In this document: in pieces, positions 1 to 6,159 of the stretch
How the letters are laid out: each line of letters starts with the position of its first letter
Position numbering within the stretch: the first letter of the stretch is position 1
Assembly: GCA_910579865.1 (NCBI GenBank)
Contig: CAJTXA010000050.1
Span: 1-7,744, forward strand
Direction of reading: 5' to 3'
Source of the DNA: an uncultured Lachnospiraceae bacterium
GTDB taxonomy: Bacteria > Bacillota > Clostridia > Lachnospirales > Lachnospiraceae
DNA length: 7,744 bases
Notes under the pieces: generated by a model
The model's input: the letters and a program-made list of their open reading frames with translations, nothing else
What the model was told of the DNA's origin: nothing
Database searches by the model: none
Made by a program: the position numbers and the translations under genes

Positions 1-305
1 AAGTAATACAGCAATACGGTTTTGCGCTTTTCTTCCGGCAAAGTACGGATTGCTTCAAGAAGCAGCTTCGGCGTGATTTTCTTCCCGGCTTTCTCAAAGA
101 CGGTTTCGACAGTTTCCCGTTTGAAATATTCGTCAAACGTATGAAGCTGCCGCGCTTCGTCTAAGGTCATGTCAGAAAAGGTCACTTCCTTTGCCTTGTG
201 TCTGCGAAGCTCTCTATGAGTGTCGCACGCTTCATTGTGCAATACCGTATTACAAAACTTCTGAAAAGCACACTGTTTGTAAAACTCCCTGCTATTGGGT
301 TCCAC
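1..305 (-). CDS. Sigma-70-like regulator of a conjugative element, 3' end outside the window
   Basis: Likely regulator of element transcription, related to the sigma-like proteins near the regulatory/integration end of Tn916/Tn1549-like elements. I chose GTG at 305: an AGGAGG sits 7 bases upstream (313-318), and this frame stays open to the window edge for 101 codons. An overlapping ATG at 307 opens a different frame that soon stops. The protein begins MEPNSREFYKQC and is rich in charged residues. Near residues 89-101 it reads LPEEKRKTVLLYY, which matches the start of sigma-70 region 4; the rest of the DNA-binding helix-turn-helix would lie beyond base 1. In relatives, this gene is followed by xis and int, so the element end is probably to the left (inference). 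Family assignment is by recognition of the sequence, not by a search. Confidence 0.8.
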   Translation of the reverse strand, partial: MEPNSREFYKQCAFQKFCNTVLHNEACDTHRELRRHKAKEVTFSDMTLDEARQLHTFDEYFKRETVETVFEKAGKKITPKLLLEAIRTLPEEKRKTVLLYY

Positions 306-401
306 ATTCTCACCTCCTCGTTGGAAAGTTGGTGGTGCTTCCCCTTTTTCGCCGGGTAATACTGGCTTTTGAAAAAACGCCGAAGATTTTCCGAAATTCT
401 T

Positions 402-416
402 TCAAAAAGTTTTTGA
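402..416. repeat. Perfect AT-rich inverted repeat in the sigma-gene leader
   Basis: TCAAAAA and TTTTTGA flank a single G, a perfect 7-base inverted repeat about 100 bases upstream of the sigma-like gene. Short CCGAA repeats lie around it (near 380, 391 and 435). It could be a protein-binding site controlling the regulator, but an AT-rich chance palindrome is possible. The stretch 306-401 holds no convincing gene and no clear promoter. Confidence 0.4.
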
Positions 417-424
417 GCAGCAAA

Positions 425-457
425 ATGTGCCTGTCCGAAAATTACGGATAGGCACAT
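425..457 (+). other. Strong hairpin, 13-bp stem
   Basis: ATGTGCCTGTCCG (425-437) pairs with CGGATAGGCACAT (445-457) around a 7-base loop. The pairing is complete in a plus-strand RNA, using one G-U pair (433 with 449); in a minus-strand RNA the same position is a C-A mismatch. No T-run follows, so it is not a typical Rho-independent terminator. It lies upstream of the minus-strand sigma-like gene and may be a DNA-level binding site or RNA structure of the element. Confidence 0.55.
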
Positions 458-515
458 GGGTATTGTAAGTAGTATTTAGATGATTAGATAGTTCATATAT
501 ATAAGCGTAGTTTCC

Positions 516-539
516 CCCGGTGGTGGGCGGGCTTTTTTT
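516..539 (+). terminator. Possible weak plus-strand terminator
   Basis: A short GC stem, CCCG (516-519) with CGGG (528-531), is followed by a run of seven T at 533-539. The stem has only four pairs and there is no plus-strand gene upstream in the window, so this is tentative. A second small hairpin, TGCCG/CGGCA, follows at 544-558. The DNA between 458 and 573 has no supportable gene. Confidence 0.3.
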
Positions 540-573
540 CTTTTGCCGTCGTGCGGCAGAATGAGAAGTATAT

Positions 574-2178
574 TTAGATTTTAATTATAGTATCAGCAAG
601 AGAAGCCATATCAGGGTCATGCGTAATAATAATACAGGTTTTGTCTGCAAAAATAGTATGTATTGATTGCTTTACCAAATTACTTGTTTCTATATCCAAG
701 TTTGATGTAGCTTCATCAAAAATCATTACGTCCGGGTTTTTTATAATCATTCTTGCAAGTGCAATTTTTTGTTTTTGTCCTCCCGACAGGTTTTTACCAT
801 TTTCACTTATCACTGCTTGAAGTCCGCCTGCAAATTCAGAAATATCCAATCCTGCTTTACTTAATGCTGATATAATTTCATGTTCATCAAACTGTGGTGC
901 AATAAATCTAATGTTGTCTAATAAAGTACCCGAAAAAAGAACAATATTTTGTGCTGCAATCCCAACTCGATTTCTCAAATCTAATAAAGAGACATTTTTG
1001 ATTTCAATATCGTTAATGCGAATAGAGCCGGAATAATCTTTATAAAATCCTAAAAGCAATTTTGCAATCGTTGTTTTCCCACTTCCATTTTTCCCTAATA
1101 GTGCAACTTTTTCATTTCTGCTAATTGCCATATTAAAATTATCAATAACTGTTTTTTCACTATAACCAAACGAAACATCTGAAAATATAATATTATCTAT
1201 CTTTCCAACCTGCCTATTTCCACATATTTCATCTTCGGTTTTTAATTTTAGCAATTCGTTAATTCTTGTTAAAGCTGCAATACCGGGTTGTACCATAATA
1301 CTAATACTTGCTAAAAGTTGTATAGGTGCAAAAATCAATAAAGCATATTGAGATACTGCCCAATAGTTTCCTAAAGACATTTTTCCTTTAATGATAAAGA
1401 TACCGGAAAAAACAATAAGCAGAACGGAAGCAAAATTTGTAATTCCTACTATACCCTCGGAAGCAATATTCATCATCTTACCGCGTTTAACGGATTTATC
1501 TGCAACTTGTTTAAGTTGACGGGATATTTCAGATGAGCGTTGATTTTCCATTTTTAATTCTTTAACTGCTGAAATACCGCCTATATTTTCCTGTACTTTT
1601 CCCGATGTTTGGGCTGTTGTTTCAAGCAAAGCCTTTGACGCTTTTTTTATCTTAATGCTTGAATGATTCGTGAAAAAATATATAATAGGTAAAAACAGCA
1701 ATAAAATCAATGATAATTCCCACCGAATTGAACATACAAGAACCAATGCGCCAACAAACGAAACTATACTTGTTACAAATTTTAAAAATACAGGGGAGAA
1801 AAATACATTTAATGACTCAGTTTCTTTTATACGTTCAAAAATATATCCCGTTTGTTGCTTGTCAAAAAATTCCATAGGTAACTTCAATATTTTAGTAAAT
1901 AAATCGTTTTTTAAATCGGCAATAAAATAGCTGCTTGTCTTTGTTAAATTTTGACTTATAAAATAATTGACCGCAAAACTGCAAATATATACAAATCCTA
2001 AGAATATACTGCAATATGTGATTGTTTCTATTGAAGTTTTAGCGACACCCTCATCTAAAATATAACTAATAAGATATGGTGGTAAAAGTGTCAATACTGA
2101 TGAAATAATCATCAAAAAAAATAGTGAAAGTATTTTTGCTTTTTTGAAATAAGAAAATAGGAAAGAATATTTTTTCAT
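574..2178 (-). CDS. ABC transporter half-molecule, fused permease and ATPase (exporter type)
   Basis: Inner-membrane exporter expected to work as a homodimer, driving substrate efflux by ATP hydrolysis. The 534-residue protein has an N-terminal membrane domain with about six hydrophobic segments (near 16-40, 53-75, 131-151, 153-170, 243-264, 270-300), then an ATPase domain. Walker A is GKNGSGKT at 362-369, the Q-loop Q410, the signature LSGGQ at 464-468, Walker B VMIFDE at 484-489, the D-loop SNLD at 492-495 and the switch histidine H520. All catalytic motifs are present. The start ATG overlaps the stop of the upstream regulator (ATGA), with GGAGG 7 bases upstream, so the two are translationally coupled. 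It is a little short for the class: it ends only 14 residues after H520, where relatives usually carry a further tail. No peptidase domain is present. The substrate is unknown; export of an antimicrobial, peptide or drug is inference. Confidence 0.9.
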   Translation of the reverse strand: MKKYSFLFSYFKKAKILSLFFLMIISSVLTLLPPYLISYILDEGVAKTSIETITYCSIFLGFVYICSFAVNYFISQNLTKTSSYFIADLKNDLFTKILKLPMEFFDKQQTGYIFERIKETESLNVFFSPVFLKFVTSIVSFVGALVLVCSIRWELSLILLLFLPIIYFFTNHSSIKIKKASKALLETTAQTSGKVQENIGGISAVKELKMENQRSSEISRQLKQVADKSVKRGKMMNIASEGIVGITNFASVLLIVFSGIFIIKGKMSLGNYWAVSQYALLIFAPIQLLASISIMVQPGIAALTRINELLKLKTEDEICGNRQVGKIDNIIFSDVSFGYSEKTVIDNFNMAISRNEKVALLGKNGSGKTTIAKLLLGFYKDYSGSIRINDIEIKNVSLLDLRNRVGIAAQNIVLFSGTLLDNIRFIAPQFDEHEIISALSKAGLDISEFAGGLQAVISENGKNLSGGQKQKIALARMIIKNPDVMIFDEATSNLDIETSNLVKQSIHTIFADKTCIIITHDPDMASLADTIIKI

Positions 2179-3179
2179 GTGGTGACCTCCTTGTTCAGCA
2201 TTGTTATTAACTGTGCAAAAATTAACGTATCTCTTATTAAATCAAATGGCTTAGCTGAAAATCCGGTTTTATATACTTGAAGAAGAACACTATCATCAAT
2301 CGACTTTTTCCTAAGCAGCTTAACAAATTTTTCAACTGCCTGTTCTGCATTTTCTTTATCCTTTAACAGACAATATAAGTGTGAAACATTCATATAGAGC
2401 ATAAAGTAAACACTATGGTCTAATTCCAATAGTTCGGCAAGAGTAGTCTGATTTTTAGTAACAGCTAAAGCTCCTTGCAAATCATTTTCTTTTTGCAAAT
2501 ATGAAATTTTATTTCGTAGCTCATGTAATAACTGTACCCCTAAAGAAATTATTGCGGTTTCAATCTTATTTATGACATGTTCATCAGTTCGTAATAATAA
2601 GCTGTTTGTCATATCGACAGCCGCAAAATTTTTTACTTCACTATTAGAAAAAGAAAATGGAAAATGTTTATACTGTCCTATTAACATAAACAAATGCCCT
2701 AAAACAAAATGTTTTTGTGCCTGCACATTTTCAGACGCGCAATTTTGACAAAGAGCTATCATTTGATATACTACTTTTTCTCTTATCTCCACTTCTTGAG
2801 CCAATGCAATATATGGAATAACAGCAATTATTAAATCCAGTTTCAGCCTATCGTTTGTCGGAAACAGATAGCATAATGCTTTTATTTTTTCCATTCCATT
2901 AAAATACTGTTTTTGTGCGAATAATTCCGTACATTCCTCTTTGAAATCGTTGTATTCTTTTTCTGTTAATTCATTTGAAAATCCAAATAAGCAATCTATT
3001 GAAACATTGAAGTATCGTGCAAGAATAGGAAAAAAACTTATATCGGGATACATTTGCTCATTTTCCCACTTTGAAATTGCTGCACATGAAACTCCTAATA
3101 TTTCACTTAATTGTTCTTGTGTAATACCTTTTGCTTTTCTCAACCCTTGCAATATTTTTCCTACCGCTAATTTTTGCAT
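2175..3179 (-). CDS. XRE-family transcriptional regulator with long helical C-terminal domain
   Basis: Likely DNA-binding repressor or activator of its own operon. I start at the ATG at 3179 (MQKLAVGKIL), which has GGAGGG 7 bases upstream; an in-frame ATG at 3194 overlaps that Shine-Dalgarno site and is unlikely. This gives 334 residues. An XRE helix-turn-helix occupies about residues 5-65, with the family hallmarks ITQEQLSEILGVS, ISKWENE and YPDISFFPILARYFNVS. The remaining 270 residues look mostly helical, with no enzymatic motif I recognise. That layout, short HTH plus long helical sensor, resembles peptide- or ligand-sensing XRE proteins with TPR-like domains, but I see no clear TPR consensus. 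Its stop overlaps the ABC start by four bases. The class is secure; the ligand is unknown. Confidence 0.88.
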   Translation of the reverse strand: MQKLAVGKILQGLRKAKGITQEQLSEILGVSCAAISKWENEQMYPDISFFPILARYFNVSIDCLFGFSNELTEKEYNDFKEECTELFAQKQYFNGMEKIKALCYLFPTNDRLKLDLIIAVIPYIALAQEVEIREKVVYQMIALCQNCASENVQAQKHFVLGHLFMLIGQYKHFPFSFSNSEVKNFAAVDMTNSLLLRTDEHVINKIETAIISLGVQLLHELRNKISYLQKENDLQGALAVTKNQTTLAELLELDHSVYFMLYMNVSHLYCLLKDKENAEQAVEKFVKLLRKKSIDDSVLLQVYKTGFSAKPFDLIRDTLIFAQLITMLNKEVTT

Positions 3180-3229
3180 AAGTAAACCCTCCATATATAT
3201 TGTACTCTAATTGTTTTACTCGTCCCATG

Positions 3230-3244
3230 TACTAGTAGTTAACT
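3230..3244. promoter_or_regulatory. Two adjoining palindromes, candidate operator
   Basis: TACTAGTA (3230-3237) and AGTTAACT (3237-3244) are perfect 8-base palindromes sharing one base. They lie just downstream of the proposed -10 of the XRE-ABC operon, a place where a bound regulator could block transcription. Autoregulation by the XRE protein is inference. Confidence 0.4.
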
Positions 3245-3247
3245 TGT

Positions 3248-3275
3248 AATATATATTTTTGTAACCTATTGTTAA
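3248..3275 (-). promoter_or_regulatory. Candidate promoter of the XRE-ABC operon
   Basis: Read on the minus strand: -35 TTAACA (3275-3270), a 16-base spacer, and -10 TATATT (3253-3248). Each box differs from the sigma-A consensus at one base. Transcription would start near 3241, giving a leader of about 60 bases before the XRE start codon. The region is AT-rich, so chance matches are likely and the call is moderate. Confidence 0.45.
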
Positions 3276-3413
3276 TATAATGTGTTTTAGCAAAGTAATC
3301 AACACTTGAAGAACAAATCGTGGAAATATTTAAGCTAATGGTTGGAATTATATAGACATATCCAAGCAGAAAGGGGAAGGCCCACTCCTATGTGGAGCAT
3401 TGGAAGGAGGCAC

Positions 3414-3500
3414 ATGAAGCGTTTTGTCAAGTGCTTTTTTGAGTTATTGACGGAAAACTTTTCGGCATGGCGGGAAACGGGGGCAGAAAAAGGGGCGTAA
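3414..3500 (+). CDS. Small 28-codon ORF, unknown
   Basis: A short ORF starting ATG at 3414 and ending TAA at 3498-3500. It begins MKRFVKCFFELLTENFSAWR and ends in a charged tail. AAGGAGG at 3404-3410 is a strong ribosome binding site, but only 3 bases separate it from the ATG, which is tight. The N-terminal half could form an amphipathic helix; there is no clear signal peptide or transmembrane segment. I do not recognise a family with certainty. It could be a small element-encoded protein, a leader peptide, or a chance ORF. A small inverted repeat straddles its stop codon (GGCG/CGCC-like). Confidence 0.4.
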   Translation: MKRFVKCFFELLTENFSAWRETGAEKGA

Positions 3501-3607
3501 AACGCGCCTGTGGACGCTTAGAAGCCGTTTTCGGCGGCGAAATGGCAACGGCAAAAATACTCTCGTCCCTTGACCGTCTGGATAGTCGGAACGGGGCAAA
3601 GTGCAGA

Positions 3608-3636
3608 TTGCTTTTCGTAATTGGGTGTGGTATAAT
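3608..3636 (+). promoter_or_regulatory. Strong sigma-A-type promoter with extended -10, facing the CPBP gene
   Basis: -35 TTGCTT (3608-3613), a 17-base spacer, and a perfect -10 TATAAT (3631-3636) preceded by TGG, an extended -10 feature. Transcription should begin near 3643, about 76 bases before the GTG of the CPBP gene. A small CCGAT/ATCGG palindrome lies in the leader (about 3652-3663). Confidence 0.65.
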
Positions 3637-3718
3637 TTTCTCCAGTACAAGCCGATAAATCGGAGCTTTCGGAAGAAGGTCATAGTTTAGAGCAAAATAT
3701 ATTGAAGGTATAATTATA

Positions 3719-4453
3719 GTGGAAAAAAACATAATAAAAAGTGCAACAAAAAGATACTTGATAATATGTTTTAGCATTACATATTTGTCATGGGGAAGCA
3801 TTGCACTTTATTCCAGAATAAAAAATATAAACTTTAATGAACACACATGGATGTTGGTGTTATATTTTATAGGTGTAATATCTCCAGCAATTTCTGCGGT
3901 ATTTATTGAGAAAATATACGAAAAAAAGAAATATAAGGAAGTTATCAAAGGGATTTTTAGGCTGCCTGTTCATAAAAGAGATTGGATAATTGGATTCGTG
4001 GTAGTGTGTGCACTACAGCTATTACCATACTTTGTTTGGGACGGAGAAATTTTGAGTTCCTTTGCCAATTTAATTTTTCTAGTTCCTATGTTTTTAATCA
4101 TTGGTGGAATGGAAGAAATTGGATGGAGAGGATTCTGGTTGGAACGGGAATTGCAGATAAATAATAAGAACAGAATTTGGGTAGTTCTAAAGATAGGAAT
4201 GGTATGGCAGTTGTAGCATTTGCCACTATTTGTAATGCTTGGAACGTATCAGCAGTTGCGGACAAATCTTTTGGCACATAGTTTGATAAATTCTTTTAGT
4301 GATATTGTTGTGGTTCGTCAAAACTGGGTAGCAAATATTATTGCGATGGTAGTATGTGTTGGATTTTTTGCTGTAATGAATATGTGCGATGGACAAAAGA
4401 CAGTACATTTGGTAATAAAAGAAGATAAGAGTCATCAAAATACAAACGTGTAG
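3719..4453 (+). pseudogene. Broken CPBP-family (CAAX-like) intramembrane protease gene
   Basis: CPBP proteins are membrane metalloproteases, often linked to bacteriocin self-immunity. The frame opens at GTG 3719 with a weak GAAGG about 10 bases upstream and encodes several hydrophobic segments. Motif 1, EEIGWR, is intact at residues 132-137. At codon 166 (4214-4216) a TAG interrupts the frame exactly where the family has Trp in the WHLPLF motif: the text reads MVWQL-stop-HLPLF. The same frame then continues to 4453. After GTYQQ (175-179) it jumps within a few codons to AHSLINS (186-192), which holds the HxxxN metal motif (H187, N191). Relatives have roughly one extra transmembrane stretch between these points, so an in-frame deletion is likely. 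Two lesions make this a pseudogene unless the TAG is a sequencing error. It is driven by the promoter at 3608-3636. Confidence 0.8.
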
Positions 4454-4475
4454 GGCTGAAGTATATCCCGATATG

Positions 4476-4935
4476 CTGAATGGCGTATCGCTCTGTCAGT
4501 TTTACAAACCTCTGCGCCCGCCCTCCCGCATTTTCAAAAGCGGATAACTGCTCTTTGATTTCCGCAAGTTCTGTTTTCAGCGTATAGTATTCTTCTGTCT
4601 ACATAGTGGTTTCGTTTATCTCGGAAATGCTTTGCGGTCTTGAAGTTGACCACATCACCGCAATACTCCTGCCTTGTGAGGATATGGGTCAGTGTTGCCT
4701 TATTCCATTTGTAGCAGTTTTCCTCGTTCAGCGGCTTGTTTTTGCACGTCCCCCGCCTGCGCTCTTTCATGTAGAATGTGGGCGTTGGGATTTGCTCATT
4801 TTTCAGATATACGGCAACCTATTTTCGGTTTTTCCCGTCCAGAAACAGGCGGAAAATCAAGCGGACAACTTCGGCGGCTTCTTCGTCAATCAACCAAAAA
4901 TCCTTGTTGTCGGGGGCTTTCACATAACCATATCG
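4476..4935 (-). pseudogene. Remnant of a large serine recombinase (TnpX/TndX-like)
   Basis: Two pieces of the C-terminal half of a Tn4451/Tn1549-type site-specific recombinase remain. The first (4935-4600) reads from GYVKAPDNKDFW through LIDEEAAEVVRLIF, then EQIPTPTFYM and LTRQEYCGDVVNFKT, a recombinase-domain signature. It carries an in-frame TAG at 4819-4821. Near 4600 the text jumps, with a frame change, to a second piece (ending about 4476) with EIKEQLSAFENAGG and RFVKLTERYA, typical of the coiled-coil and extreme C-terminal part. The stretch normally between them is missing. The N-terminal catalytic domain with the active-site serine is absent, so it cannot be active. From 4454 to 4475 the reading decays into non-coding sequence. 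Confidence 0.85.
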
Positions 4936-4946
4936 TAAATCTTTCC

Positions 4947-5504
4947 ATGTTGGAGGAGGATGCGGTTTTTGCCTATATCTCTCATATAAAAAACAAAATG
5001 CAGATTTCCAAACAGTTCCCCAGGCAAAAAGAAATTTCTCTCTTTGGGCAGGCTATTATAAAACAACAGTACATGCTTTTGGAAGCCCTGGGCGATTTTC
5101 CAAAATGGATGTTTGAACACACGTGGCTTCCCTTCTACATGACCCACGGACACTGGATGGCAAACAACCTATTTCTCTACTACCCTATGCTGATTTTGTC
5201 TGTATTTCTATTTGCCGCAAATAAAATATTTTTCCCCTTTGGTGTAGGAATACTCATATGGGGACTCATTAACTTTTTTGACCACTTTTTCTATACCATT
5301 AAAGCCCGTAAAGTTTCCCCAGGACTTATTACGGGAACTCTGTTTCTTATCAACTCCTGTTTTGGTCTCAGGTCTTTTATTTTAGCGGAAAACTTCTCCC
5401 TCATCCCTCTCCTCACAGGGACAGTAATCGGCGGAGTGCTCTTTGGCCTGCCCATTCTGCTCTGCGTGAAAGCATATCCGGTTTTTGATAAATATTTCAA
5501 ATAG
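4947..5504 (+). pseudogene. 5'-truncated polytopic membrane protein, HXXEE-like at best
   Basis: An open frame of about 185 residues from the first plausible ATG (4947, MLEEDAVFAYIS) to TAG at 5502-5504. The C-terminal 130 residues carry four or so hydrophobic segments, including YYPMLILSVFLF, FGVGILIWGLINFF and LTGTVIGGVLFGLPILL, plus a VSPGLITGTLFLIN stretch reminiscent of HXXEE-domain proteins. The opening MLEE could be what is left of an H-x-x-E-E motif whose histidine is replaced by serine at the junction; this is speculative. No ribosome binding site precedes 4947, and the frame runs without a stop into the antisense of the recombinase remnant, so the original 5' end was lost when the two pieces were joined (between about 4935 and 4947). 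Probably not expressed as the native protein. Confidence 0.5.
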
Positions 5505-5591
5505 CACTCAGACTTTGGCATAAAACAGCCGATAATCCTATCAGATATAACTCATATCCCATGACATTTTCTGATTCAGGAGGTAAATAGT

Positions 5592-5831
5592 ATGAAATCT
5601 GATATGACACAACTGATTGATTCCATGGAAAACACCATAAAATTACAGCATCAGGCAAGGGCTCATAAAAGAGCGGAGAAAGCGGAACGGGAAAAAAGAG
5701 AATTTCAGGAGAAATTGATGCGGGCTGCTATGAATGAAGTTGAGGTTCAGGGAAAAGCGTCCAGAATAAAAGGGAATGACAACGCAGTGCAGAGAGACCA
5801 GCTTATGACTATGATGATGGCAGGTTTTTAG
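5592..5831 (+). CDS. Small charged coiled-coil protein, unknown function
   Basis: A 79-residue protein with a textbook ribosome binding site: AGGAGGT at 5578-5584, 7 bases before ATG 5592. It is soluble in character, with no signal peptide or membrane segment. Residues 15-50 are dominated by K, R, E and A (for example HKRAEKAEREKREFQEKL) and should form a long charged helix or coiled coil. The tail ends QLMTMMMAGF, with a methionine run. A strong terminator begins at the stop codon. I do not recognise the family. Spacing of 87 bases from the upstream membrane gene could allow a shared transcript or its own promoter; no convincing promoter is visible. The clean start, helical composition and terminator argue that it is real. 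Confidence 0.75.
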   Translation: MKSDMTQLIDSMENTIKLQHQARAHKRAEKAEREKREFQEKLMRAAMNEVEVQGKASRIKGNDNAVQRDQLMTMMMAGF

Positions 5832-5855
5832 GGAATGCTTTTGCATTCCCTTTTT
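5830..5855 (+). terminator. Rho-independent terminator of the 79-codon gene
   Basis: GGGAATGC (5831-5838), loop TTTT, GCATTCCC (5843-5850), then TTTTT (5851-5855). An extra A-T pair at 5830/5851 gives a 9-bp perfect stem. The stop codon TAG (5829-5831) runs into the stem base. Confidence 0.92.
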
Positions 5856-6027
5856 GACCTAGTTCCACATATTGCGGCTTCTTCTTAGAGCTGCGCTTGC
5901 TACCCTTTAGTGAACTTTGCGTTCAGACAAAAGCCAAAACTAAACCGCTTAAAGGAACTGTCAAAAATGTATGCCCTCTATGCACCAATCCAAGCCACCT
6001 ATGTGTCTATCAAATGGGGTATAAGGC
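5856..6027. other. Unassigned junction segment
   Basis: No gene here can be supported. On the minus strand one frame reads plausibly protein-like for about 60 codons (pieces such as LTVPLSGLVLAFV and KGSKRSSKKKPQYVEL) but contains an internal TGA and no start with a ribosome binding site. On the plus strand a frame containing KLNRLKELSKMYALYAP is also open without a supported start. These may be shadows of an old gene. The right edge, near 6028, is where traG homology stops abruptly. Confidence 0.3.
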
Positions 6028-6159
6028 ATTCAGCCCATGCGAAAGCTCCCGCCCTCTAGTTTCGGAAGTGTTGAAGCTGTCAATGGTTTCCTTGCCTAAA
6101 ATCTCCGATATTTCTTTGAGGGTGGTTTTCTCCTTGCCGCCCAAGAAAAGCGTGGTGTC
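6028..6159 (-). pseudogene. traG/virD4-like coupling protein, fragment 3' of the intron
   Basis: Conjugative coupling proteins are membrane-anchored ATPases that hand the DNA-relaxase complex to the secretion channel. The minus strand encodes DTTLFLGGKEKTTL, KEISEILGKETIDS and TSETRGRELSHGLN, 44 residues characteristic of the C-terminal ATPase part in Tn1549-like TraG. It begins directly at the intron 3' end (6159) and stops matching after HGLN, where a foreign sequence with a quick stop takes over (junction near 6028). The rest of the C-terminus is lost. Confidence 0.82.

Larger units (their letters stand above)
3340..3660. other. GC-rich patch between two AT-rich cargo units
   Basis: This stretch is visibly richer in G and C than the XRE-ABC operon to its left and the CPBP gene to its right, and resembles the base use of the transfer-gene remnants at 6028-7048. 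It holds the 28-codon ORF, several small inverted repeats (for example CCAC/GTGG at 3381-3394 and GCCG/CGGC near 3524-3535) and, at its right end, a good promoter. Other open frames here run antisense or lack ribosome binding sites, and I do not support them. It may be a backbone piece of a conjugative element. From 3276 to 3340 I see only AT-rich DNA. Confidence 0.4.

Noticed and set aside
182..457. 91-codon minus-strand frame covering the sigma gene leader.
   Set aside because: It overlaps the sigma-like gene in another frame, passes through the hairpin, and its composition is not protein-like.
3199..3221. TACAAT as -10 for the XRE operon.
   Set aside because: It would place the transcription start on the Shine-Dalgarno site and has a poor -35 (TGGGAC). 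The pair at 3248-3275 fits better.
3276..3281. Plus-strand TATAAT as a promoter for the 28-codon ORF.
   Set aside because: No -35 box lies at a workable distance; TTGTAA copies are either 11 or 26 bases away.
3360..3660. Origin of transfer (oriT) in the GC-rich patch.
   Set aside because: Small inverted repeats and a GTAATTGGGTGTGG word are present, but I cannot match a known nick site and no relaxase gene is in the window. The word is explained by the promoter spacer.
3427..3801. Minus-strand open frame of 124 codons opposite the 28-codon ORF and CPBP promoter.
   Set aside because: It runs antisense across a composition boundary and over a good promoter, with no ribosome binding site and unlikely amino acid content.
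4214..4821. Possible recoding of TAG as an amino acid, since both the CPBP gene and the recombinase remnant have in-frame TAG codons.
   Set aside because: TAG is also used as a normal stop by the 79-codon gene and at the ends of the CPBP and membrane genes. Both interrupted genes carry other lesions too, so ordinary decay explains them.
4692..4946. N-terminal 85 residues of the long plus-strand frame ending at 5504.
   Set aside because: This part is cysteine/arginine-rich antisense of the recombinase remnant and has no ribosome binding site; it is not the real start of the membrane protein.
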